NCBI GenBank assembly: GCA_021152595.1
Contig: JAGKVC010000004.1
Span: 1 to 49,954 of the forward strand
From: Clostridia bacterium
GTDB lineage: Bacteria; Bacillota; Clostridia; Oscillospirales; Ruminococcaceae
DNA: 49,954 nt
Reading direction: 5' to 3'
In this document: positions 5,896-12,526 of the stretch, piece by piece
Numbering within the stretch: the first letter of the stretch is position 1
Layout: each line of letters begins with the position of its first letter
Made by a program: the position numbers and the translations under genes
The notes under the pieces: generated by a model
Told to the model about the DNA's origin: nothing
Databases searched by the model: none
Seen by the model: only the letters and a program-made list of their open reading frames with translations

Positions 5896-6678
5896 TCATT
5901 CCGTATGCTGTCCGCCTGAGGCACGGGCGATGTATAAAAGCCGCTGGGTGGTTTCCGTCGGCGGCTGATAGGTGTCGCCGTCGAGGACTTCCAGCAGTGT
6001 GAAGCCGGTTTCTGTCAGCAGCTTCCGCAGCAGGGCATCGTCCCAGATACGCTCTGTGAATTCCTCGGTGAAGCGCCGGTATTTGTTCTCCGTAAGCTGC
6101 TCAAAGAAATCAAGCCGGATCGTCACCGGATAATCGGGGGCGGTATCCTGTAAATGATTCTGCCAGATGCACACGGCATCCGGCAGTTCGTAGACAAAGC
6201 ACTGGTCGGCGAGAACCTTCCGGTGCTTGTATTCTGTATTGACGTCAAATAAAAACAGCGCACCTGCGTTGGAAAACAGATTGACACGCGCAAAGACACG
6301 CCGCAGATCGCGTTCCTCCGGCAGGTGATTGAGGCTGTCCAGCGCGCAGACTGTCACGCTGATGCAGCCGTAAAGATCGAGGGAGCGCATATCCTGCCGC
6401 AGATATTGAATCGGCAGACCGCTGTCATATTTTTTATCGAGCGCCTCGCTGAGCATCTCCTCAGAGCCGTCGATGCCGATGACATCCCAGCCGCGCTTTG
6501 CAAATTCCTCCGAAAGAGAGCCCGTTCCGCAGGCAAGATCCAGCAGGATATTGTCCGGCAGACCGGGCGCTTCCCATTTCCGGATCAGCGCGTCCAGATG
6601 TGCGGCACGGTCGCTGTAACAGACGTTTTTCGTCAGTGCGTCATAATACTGCGCAAAGACGCCGTAAGCCGGTGTCAT
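5896..6678 (-). CDS. Class I SAM-dependent methyltransferase
   Basis: The 260-residue protein has the class I fold: motif I LLDLACGTGSL, motif II acidic VIGIDGSEEML, the post-II region RQDMRSLDL, and VCALDSLNHL. The N terminus YGVFAQYYDALTKNV is typical of the YqeM-like group of small-molecule or uncharacterised methyltransferases. It would use S-adenosylmethionine in the cytoplasm; the substrate is unknown. It overlaps the YerC-like gene by four bases (ATGA, 6675-6678), so the two are translated together from the promoter at 7040-7068. Confidence 0.88.
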   Translation of the reverse strand: MTPAYGVFAQYYDALTKNVCYSDRAAHLDALIRKWEAPGLPDNILLDLACGTGSLSEEFAKRGWDVIGIDGSEEMLSEALDKKYDSGLPIQYLRQDMRSLDLYGCISVTVCALDSLNHLPEERDLRRVFARVNLFSNAGALFLFDVNTEYKHRKVLADQCFVYELPDAVCIWQNHLQDTAPDYPVTIRLDFFEQLTENKYRRFTEEFTERIWDDALLRKLLTETGFTLLEVLDGDTYQPPTETTQRLLYIARASGGQHTE

Positions 6679-6986
6679 TCCGCGGAATCCTCGTTCTGCT
6701 TTTTGAGACGGTCAAAGACGATCGCATATCCGCCGGAGCTGACCATGCTGAGCGAACGGTTCACGCGGCTGATCGTCGCGGTGCTGGTGCCGGTCTTTTC
6801 GACGATTTCGGCATAGCGGCAGTCCTCGGAGAGCAGCTTTGCGATCTGATAACGCTGCGCAATCGCAACAAGCTCCTGCGGCGTGCAGAGATCCTGCATA
6901 AACATGGCGATTTCGTCGGCGGATTTCAGCACGGCGAACGCCTCGTAAAGATCCTTGATATGCGCTTCATCCATTGGCTTGAACAT
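6675..6986 (-). CDS. YerC/YecD family TrpR-like transcriptional regulator
   Basis: The 103-residue protein matches the YerC/YecD family, small TrpR-like DNA-binding proteins: LYEAFAVLKSADEIAMFMQDLCT, TPQELVAIAQRYQIAKLL, then the helix-turn-helix YAEIVEKTGTSTATISRVNR. The end SSGGYAIVFDRLKK is characteristic. It starts after a strong AAAGGAGG site and is the first gene of a two-gene unit with the methyltransferase. Its regulon is not known; a role in amino-acid or purine-related control elsewhere in the family does not transfer safely. Confidence 0.9.
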   Translation of the reverse strand: MFKPMDEAHIKDLYEAFAVLKSADEIAMFMQDLCTPQELVAIAQRYQIAKLLSEDCRYAEIVEKTGTSTATISRVNRSLSMVSSGGYAIVFDRLKKQNEDSAE

Positions 6987-7039
6987 CGGTTGGGCCTCCT
7001 TTTTTACTCAGTATATCGGGTTTGCATATACCTCATTCT

Positions 7040-7068
7040 ATTTTAACACATTAGTCTGTAAAAGTAAA
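7040..7068 (-). promoter_or_regulatory. Promoter of the yerC-like operon
   Basis: On the minus strand TTTACT (7063-7068) and TAAAAT (7040-7045) are 17 bases apart, upstream of the yerC-like start. Confidence 0.7.
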
Positions 7069-7165
7069 GAGGATTTTCAAATTTTCTTCGCATTCGGCAA
7101 AAACGAATCCTCGAACTTGTGAAATCTTCCAAAAATTTCAAAATCAGAGGAAAAGTTTTCAAATT

Positions 7166-7194
7166 TTCACAAACCTATCACAAACTTGTACTAT
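7166..7194 (+). promoter_or_regulatory. Promoter of the first dockerin gene
   Basis: TTCACA (7166-7171) and TACTAT (7189-7194) are 17 bases apart, about 80 bases upstream of the ATG at 7276. The flanking stretch 7070-7215 is very AT-rich with A tracts. Confidence 0.6.
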
Positions 7195-7275
7195 ATTGTA
7201 AATTGTACTATTATCGGGCATTTCTCCGGCTGTACCGATTTCCGGAGCGCCCGAATAAAGGAAGGGGTAATATCT

Positions 7276-9171
7276 ATGCGCATTTCTCACACCTGCCGGA
7301 GAGCGATCTCCGCTGCGGTCAGTGCGGTCATGACGGCTGTGCTGCTCGTACCGCAAGCTGCACCTGCTGCGGCCTCCACGATCACCGTCGGCAAGAAGCT
7401 GACCACGAAATCCGGCTCAAACTCCTATCGAGGTGAGACGGCGGAGCTCGCAACGTCCGGTCTGAAAACCATCTCTGTATACGTTACGGCAGATGCCCCG
7501 GGCAAGGATGAAGTCTCGCTCTCCTACGGCTTCGGTATCAGCACCGACAAGGATCCGTGGTGGATCGAGCTGGATCACGGCAAATTTACGCTGAATCCGA
7601 AGGATCCGGACGATACCGGTACATCCGTCAAGATTCCGGCAAATGAATCCACGCCGATCAAGGTCGATGTCTCCTCCGTGAACCTCAGCTACCAGACCGG
7701 ACAGTATGCCGGTGAATTTGAATTCCGCAACTACTACTGTGACGGCGAACTGACCGTTGACAAGATCGTTCCGAACGACAGCGGTTCGTCTTCCTCCTCG
7801 TCCTCTTCGTCGTCCTCATCTTCGGCGGCAAAGAGCGGCACATACAGCTTTACCGATAACAAGGACGGCACCGGCACGCTCAAAACTACGCTGACCGGTA
7901 CGCTCGATGAGATCGACGCGCTGCTGACTGCCGGCAAGGACGAGGATTCCTACCTCGATAAGAACGGCAATTCCACATGGGAAGAGGGCGATCCGATCAA
8001 CAGCCGCAAGATCACATACAGCGAATTCGGTCTGCCGAAGGCCTCCGATAATACCAAGATCATGGTGGAATCCTTCTCGTTCGCGGTCGAATCCAAGACC
8101 AATATGGATACGCTGATGTACGGCTGCGGTCTGAACGTCGAGTATAAATCTCCGGCGGATATCGAATACTGGCTCAATGTTGAGGATGATCCCGATACCA
8201 AGAAGGGCTACTGGTATAATGAGCACGGCGACGACGAGGACGGCAATCCCTCTGTGGATGTTGACAAGGTCGAGGTCGAGGTCGGCAAGGGCACCAGACT
8301 CGAGGACTGCGGGAAGTGGGCAGAGGTCACATGGGATGTTCCGGATGATATCAAGGAATATGTCACCGCAAAGCCGAGCGACGGCATGTCCTTCCAGTTC
8401 TGGTACGGCGACAACAAGGAGGACGGCTACACCCAGCTCAAAACCGTGACGCTGAAATCCGCAACCTGCACCTACACCGTTGAGACCACATTCCCGTATA
8501 CCGATACCAAGACCGTCAGAGTCGGCGATTCCCTCAAGCAGGGCGACGACGATACCAATACCGCAAATATCTCCTTCAAGGATTTCGGCTTTGAGGCAAA
8601 TGACAAGCTGCGTGCGGTGATCTTCAATGTCACCTGCCCGTCCACCATCAAGAAGATGGTCTTCGGCGTGACCGTTTCCGATAAGGCATCGGCAGATAAG
8701 TACACCCAGATGCAGTATGCAGTCCTCGAGGCAGGCAAGACCACCGAGATCGCAATTCCGATTCCGGCAGACGTGGATCCCGAGCTTCAGTACGGCAGCC
8801 TCGGCTTCGGCTACTACTACGGCGCGGATGAGAAGGATAACCTTGTCAAATCCGTGACGCTCAACAGCGTTGAGGCGATCTATGAGGCAGGTCCGGAGGA
8901 GACCACCACAACTACCACGACAACAACTACTACCACGACGCCTGAGCCTGCAAAGGCGGACTGGGGCAATGCAAACTGCAAGGACGGCGTTGACGTTTCC
9001 GATGCTGTGCTGATGGCACGTTTCAAGGCAGAGGACAGAACTGCTGTGATTACCGCACAGGGCAAGCTCAACGCGGATGTCACCCATGATGGTGAGATTA
9101 CCGTTGATGATATCACGCTGGTTCTGAAGTATATCGCAAAGCTCGTTCCCTATTCCGATCTGGAACCGTAA
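7276..9171 (+). CDS. Secreted modular protein with C-terminal dockerin
   Basis: The 631-residue protein opens with a signal peptide (RISHTCRRAISAAVSAVM to APAAAS). Three beta-rich modules follow, at roughly residues 45-180, 265-405 and 430-545, each with alternating aromatic and Asp/Gly strands; modules 2 and 3 end alike (VTLKSATCTY and VTLNSVEAIYE), so they are probably related carbohydrate-binding-like or adhesive domains. Linkers are a run of 13 Ser and a run of Thr before PEPAKA. The C terminus (about 565-631) is a dockerin with two calcium loops, DGVDVSDAVLMARFK and DVTHDGEITVDDITLVLKYI, which would dock the protein on a cohesin scaffold outside the cell. No catalytic motif was seen. The start at 7276 has AAGGAAGGGG before it. 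Confidence 0.85.
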   Translation: MRISHTCRRAISAAVSAVMTAVLLVPQAAPAAASTITVGKKLTTKSGSNSYRGETAELATSGLKTISVYVTADAPGKDEVSLSYGFGISTDKDPWWIELDHGKFTLNPKDPDDTGTSVKIPANESTPIKVDVSSVNLSYQTGQYAGEFEFRNYYCDGELTVDKIVPNDSGSSSSSSSSSSSSSAAKSGTYSFTDNKDGTGTLKTTLTGTLDEIDALLTAGKDEDSYLDKNGNSTWEEGDPINSRKITYSEFGLPKASDNTKIMVESFSFAVESKTNMDTLMYGCGLNVEYKSPADIEYWLNVEDDPDTKKGYWYNEHGDDEDGNPSVDVDKVEVEVGKGTRLEDCGKWAEVTWDVPDDIKEYVTAKPSDGMSFQFWYGDNKEDGYTQLKTVTLKSATCTYTVETTFPYTDTKTVRVGDSLKQGDDDTNTANISFKDFGFEANDKLRAVIFNVTCPSTIKKMVFGVTVSDKASADKYTQMQYAVLEAGKTTEIAIPIPADVDPELQYGSLGFGYYYGADEKDNLVKSVTLNSVEAIYEAGPEETTTTTTTTTTTTTPEPAKADWGNANCKDGVDVSDAVLMARFKAEDRTAVITAQGKLNADVTHDGEITVDDITLVLKYIAKLVPYSDLEP

Positions 9172-9195
9172 TCTGATTTCATATCACCGATGCAA

Positions 9196-9221
9196 GCGCC
9201 TGTACAGCAATGTGCAGGCGC
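9196..9221 (+). terminator. Hairpin after the dockerin gene
   Basis: GCGCCTGTAC (9196-9205) pairs with GTGCAGGCGC (9212-9221), one wobble, loop of six, followed by a modest T-rich CTGTGCTTTGTTT. A likely but not strong terminator. Confidence 0.6.
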
Positions 9222-9237
9222 CTGTGCTTTGTTTGAA

Positions 9238-9412
9238 AATGAGAAATTAGAAATGAGAAATGAGAAATTAAGGTATGCGCTTCGCGCATGAATTTCAAAA
9301 ATGTCTGCGGAGCGGATAACGCGATTTCTAATTGTGCTGCGCGCATGGATTTCAAAAATGTCTGCGGAGCAGACACCGCAATTTCTCATTTCTAATTTCT
9401 CATTTCTAATTT
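9238..9412. repeat. Palindromic intergenic element with internal tandem repeat
   Basis: The ends are inverted copies of a GAGAAAT motif (9241-9269 against 9380-9412). Inside, a unit of about 58 bp containing TTTCAAAAATGTCTGCGGAGC occurs twice in tandem (from about 9284 and 9342). The left part 9238-9289 is the near-exact reverse complement of 5849-5900. No ORF of interest lies here. It fills most of the gap between the dockerin gene and miaB. Confidence 0.75.
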
Positions 9413-9423
9413 CAAAAGCGCTC

Positions 9424-9452
9424 TTGTGTTTTGCGGGAGAATGTGCTATAAT
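9424..9452 (+). promoter_or_regulatory. Promoter of the miaB operon
   Basis: TTGTGT (9424-9429) and TATAAT (9447-9452) are 17 bases apart, 55 bases upstream of miaB. It may drive the long run toward mutS. Confidence 0.78.
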
Positions 9453-9506
9453 ATAAGTTGGCTTGTTATCCGCAGGCGAGGCTGAAAACAGAAAGGAAGA
9501 TCCCAG

Positions 9507-10880
9507 ATGACAGATTCCGGCGCACAGACCAGAGAGGGCATCCGCGCAGTGCTGGAGACCTTTACCCATACCCCGAAGGCGCATGTCCAGAGCTTTGGCT
9601 GTCAGCTCAACTTCTGTGACGGAGAAAAATACAAGGGCATATTGCAGGATCTCGGCTATGAACTGAGCGATACCCCCGAGGAAGCCGATGTGATCCTGTT
9701 CAATGCCTGCGCTGTCCGCGCCCATGCAGAATCGCGCGTGATCGGCAGGCTCGGTGCGCTCAAACCGCTCTGGGAGAAGAATCCGCGGCTCGTTGTCGGG
9801 CTCTGCGGCTGTATGGCGGAGGAGGATGAGGTCCGGGTGCTGCTCCGGAAATCCTATCCCTTTGTCAAGCTGATCCTCGGCGCAGGTGCAATGGAGCGCC
9901 TGCCGGAAAGTCTGCTTGCGGTCTATCAGGGCGAAAAGCGGCATGAAACGCTGCAATTTGCCGGTCTGCCGGATGAATCGCTCCCGACTGTGCGTGAATC
10001 CGGTTTTCAGGCGAGCGTCCCCGTCATGTACGGCTGCAACAACTTCTGCACCTACTGCATCGTGCCGTTTGTGCGCGGCAGGGAGCGCAGCCGCAGACCG
10101 GAGGCGATCGAGCAGGAGGTCCGCGGGCTGATTGCACAGGGCTATCAGGAGATTCTGCTGCTCGGGCAGAATGTCAACTCCTACGGCAGAGGGCTTGAGG
10201 AGGAAATCAACTTTCCGGCGCTCCTGCGGCGGCTCGATGCGATCGAGGGCGATTATTTCATCCGCTTCATGAGCTCGCATCCGAAGGACGCAACACCGGA
10301 GCTGATCGACACGATGCTGAATTCCACGCATATCGAGCATCATCTGCATCTGCCGGTGCAGTGCGGCAGCGACCGCGTCCTCAAGGAGATGAACCGCCAT
10401 TATACGCTGGAAAAATATCTGGAAACTGTCGATTACGCACGCGCAAAGAAGCCTGATTTCGGCTTCTCCAGCGATCTGATCGTCGGATTTCCCACGGAGA
10501 CCGACGAGGATTTCGAGGGGACGATGCAGATTGTCGAGCGCGTGAAATATGACAATCTCTATACGTTCATTTACAGTCCGCGCAGCGGTACAAAAGCGGC
10601 GGAGATGCCCTTTGTCTCGACGCAGGAGCAGATTGCGGCGCGCATGGAGCGTCTGCTGAAACGGCAGCGCGAGATCTCCGAGGAATTCAATAAGCGCTTC
10701 CTCGGCAAGACCGTCCGGTTCCTCGCGGAAAAGCGCGATCCGGAGACCGGTCTGCTGCTCGGCAAAACGCGCGAGGGACTGGTTCTGGAAGCGCAGGGAG
10801 CGCCGGAGCATGTCGGCAGACTGCTCGATGTCCGTGTGATCGGCGCCAAGAACTGGGCATTGACGGGAGAATTGATATGA
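9507..10880 (+). CDS. miaB: tRNA-2-methylthio-N6-dimethylallyladenosine synthase MiaB
   Basis: This 457-residue radical-SAM methylthiotransferase adds the 2-methylthio group to i6A37 in tRNAs reading UNN codons, acting after MiaA, whose gene is about 10 kb downstream. The N-terminal domain has the three cysteines of the auxiliary cluster (FGCQLN, NACAVR, LCGCM). The radical-SAM motif is Cys177, Cys181 and Cys184 in GCNNFCTYC. Further family marks are RGRERSR, LLLGQNVNSYG, HLPVQCGSDRVLKEMNR and SDLIVGFPTET. A TRAM domain closes the protein (about 390-457). GAAAGGAAG precedes the ATG. Its end overlaps the endonuclease V start by four bases (ATGA), so the two are translationally coupled. Confidence 0.96.
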   Translation: MTDSGAQTREGIRAVLETFTHTPKAHVQSFGCQLNFCDGEKYKGILQDLGYELSDTPEEADVILFNACAVRAHAESRVIGRLGALKPLWEKNPRLVVGLCGCMAEEDEVRVLLRKSYPFVKLILGAGAMERLPESLLAVYQGEKRHETLQFAGLPDESLPTVRESGFQASVPVMYGCNNFCTYCIVPFVRGRERSRRPEAIEQEVRGLIAQGYQEILLLGQNVNSYGRGLEEEINFPALLRRLDAIEGDYFIRFMSSHPKDATPELIDTMLNSTHIEHHLHLPVQCGSDRVLKEMNRHYTLEKYLETVDYARAKKPDFGFSSDLIVGFPTETDEDFEGTMQIVERVKYDNLYTFIYSPRSGTKAAEMPFVSTQEQIAARMERLLKRQREISEEFNKRFLGKTVRFLAEKRDPETGLLLGKTREGLVLEAQGAPEHVGRLLDVRVIGAKNWALTGELI

Positions 10881-11599
10881 ACACGATACTGACAGAAGAA
10901 GCACAGCAGGCATATACCGCAGAGCAGATTTCTATGAGCGAGCGGATCACGCTGACCGACAGCCGCGATTTTTCATCGCTGCAAACGGTCGCAGGCGTGG
11001 ATCTTGCATACTGGAATACCGATGCGGGCAGGGAGCATGCGGTCTGCTGTATTGTTGTCCTCGATGCGAAGACGCATGCGGTGCTGGAAACGGTCTCCGC
11101 AGACGGCGAGATCACCGTGCCGTACTGTCCGGGCTTTCTTGCATTCCGCGAGCTGCCGCTTGTGCAGCAGGCGATCGGAAAGCTGACCGTCAGACCGGAG
11201 CTGTTCGTCTTTGACGGCAACGGCTATCTGCATCCGCGGCATACGGGCATCGCCTCGCATGCAGCCGTGATGCTCGGGGTGCCGGCATTCGGCATCGCAA
11301 AGACCTATTACCGCGTGCTCGATACCGATTATACCGAGCCTGCCGAAGAAGCAGGCAGCTATACGGATATCGTTATCAACGGTGAGGTTTACGGCAGAGC
11401 GCTCCGGACGCATACCGGCGTCAAACCGGTGTTCGTATCGGTCGGCAGCGGCATTTCGCTCGATACCGCGACGGAAATTGCACTCCGCCTGACGGACAGG
11501 GAGAGCCGCATCCCGATCCCGACACGCCTTGCCGATCTGGAAACCCATACGGCGCGTGCCGCATTGCGCGAACAGTCACAGCAATCATCAGAACAGTAA
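10877..11599 (+). CDS. nfi: Endonuclease V (deoxyinosine-specific)
   Basis: The 240-residue protein is endonuclease V, which nicks DNA one phosphodiester 3' of deoxyinosine and so starts repair of deaminated adenine. The active site can be read: Asp42 in GVDLAY, the base-flipping wedge Tyr83-Cys-Pro-Gly with Glu92 in AFRE, and Asp113 in FDGNG followed by HPRHTGIASH. Further marks are GVPAFGIAKTYY and KPVFVSVGSGISLDTA. The extra C-terminal tail (about 225-240) is Ser/Gln-rich. It overlaps miaB by four bases and sits upstream of mutS, so the cluster joins two DNA-repair routes with tRNA modification. Confidence 0.94.
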   Translation: MNTILTEEAQQAYTAEQISMSERITLTDSRDFSSLQTVAGVDLAYWNTDAGREHAVCCIVVLDAKTHAVLETVSADGEITVPYCPGFLAFRELPLVQQAIGKLTVRPELFVFDGNGYLHPRHTGIASHAAVMLGVPAFGIAKTYYRVLDTDYTEPAEEAGSYTDIVINGEVYGRALRTHTGVKPVFVSVGSGISLDTATEIALRLTDRESRIPIPTRLADLETHTARAALREQSQQSSEQ

Positions 11600-11624
11600 A
11601 CAGAACACAGGGAGGTACAACACA

Positions 11625-12053
11625 ATGAAGAAAACAACAGCAGCAATTCTCATCGGTGCCGCGGTGCTCGGCGCAGGCTTTATCTGGCATCTGGATCACG
11701 GCATCTCGATGTTTGCGCTTACCGATTACGGCGACAAGAATACCAATTCACATTCCAATGCGGAGATCCGCGATGCGGTTTCGACTGTCCGGAAAGAATT
11801 TCAGGATTATGAGGGTTGCATCATGACAAAACTCAAATACAGCGAGGAACTGACACAAATGGAGCTGGATCCCGATATTTCCAACGGCATCTGGGAGGAT
11901 TATGACGATATTATCGTGCTGGATTCCACATTTACAACAAGCGCATTGGTATCCGGAACGGGATGGGACGGTCATACGCAGCGCGGCTGGAAATGGACTG
12001 TTCTGCATACCGCGGACAATGGATGGCAGTGCTACGGCGGCGGACGCGGATGA
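11625..12053 (+). CDS. Small membrane-anchored or exported hypothetical protein
   Basis: I do not recognise the family. The ATG at 11625 follows an excellent GGGAGG. The 142-residue product has a short basic start and one hydrophobic segment (TTAAILIGAAVLGAGFIW, about residues 4-21), then a soluble domain with the pattern IRDAVSTVRKEFQDYEGCIM, SEELTQMELD, IIVLDSTFTTS, and a C-terminal WKWTVLHTADNGWQCYGGG. That final part resembles small extracytoplasmic domains common in Firmicutes (similar in look to DUF4829 proteins), which suggests display outside the membrane. Function is unknown; it is encoded in the miaB-nfi run with a 25-bp gap after nfi. Confidence 0.65.
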   Translation: MKKTTAAILIGAAVLGAGFIWHLDHGISMFALTDYGDKNTNSHSNAEIRDAVSTVRKEFQDYEGCIMTKLKYSEELTQMELDPDISNGIWEDYDDIIVLDSTFTTSALVSGTGWDGHTQRGWKWTVLHTADNGWQCYGGGRG

Positions 12054-12111
12054 AATCCCCTGATCGCTGTTTGATTACATGGATATAATTGATATAAAGG
12101 AGTTTTTTATT

Positions 12112-12525
12112 ATGGCAGATTTACTCGAAATGGCAAAGCAGCTCGGTAAGGAGCTGCAAAAGGACGCGCGCTACCTTGCATTCCGCAAGGCATCTGCGGA
12201 TAACGATGCAGATGAGGAACTGCAAAACCTGATCGGCGAATTCAATCTCAAGCGCCTTGACCTCGGCAATGAGGAGGACAAGCCCGAACCCGATGCGGAC
12301 CGCGCAAAGGTACTCGGCGAGGAGGTCCGCGGCCTCTATTCCAAAATTATGGCGCATGATTCGATGCGCGCTTATCAGGCGGCACGCGCGGAGTTTGAAC
12401 AGCTCCTTGACGGCATCAACCGCGTGATCGCATACAGCGCCGCAGGTCAGGATCCGGATTCCTTCGATCCGACCGCTGCCGCAGGCTGCTCCGGCAACTG
12501 CTCCGGCTGCGCAGGCTGCCACTGA
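12112..12525 (+). CDS. YlbF/YmcA family protein with Cys-rich tail
   Basis: The 137-residue protein has the helical YlbF/YmcA layout: LLEMAKQLGKELQKDARYLAF, a heptad-like middle (ELQNLIGEFNLKRLDL), then VRGLYSKIMAHDSMRAYQAA and FEQLLDGINRVI. In Bacillus these proteins form the Y-complex with YaaT, which carries iron-sulfur clusters and stimulates RNase Y processing. Here the C terminus adds CSGNCSGCAGCH, four cysteines and a His that could bind a metal or cluster. The ATG at 12112 follows AAGGAG. It ends one base before the mutS ATG, so the genes are tightly coupled. Confidence 0.85.
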   Translation: MADLLEMAKQLGKELQKDARYLAFRKASADNDADEELQNLIGEFNLKRLDLGNEEDKPEPDADRAKVLGEEVRGLYSKIMAHDSMRAYQAARAEFEQLLDGINRVIAYSAAGQDPDSFDPTAAAGCSGNCSGCAGCH

Positions 12526-12526
12526 T

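Noticed and set aside
7790..7830. Serine-codon run as a phase-variable repeat
   Set aside because: The codons vary (TCG, TCT, TCC, TCA), so slippage is unlikely; it is a normal linker.
9150..10913. 587-codon minus-strand frame opposite miaB
   Set aside because: It crosses the intergenic repeat and lies antisense to the radical-SAM motif; no domain is visible.
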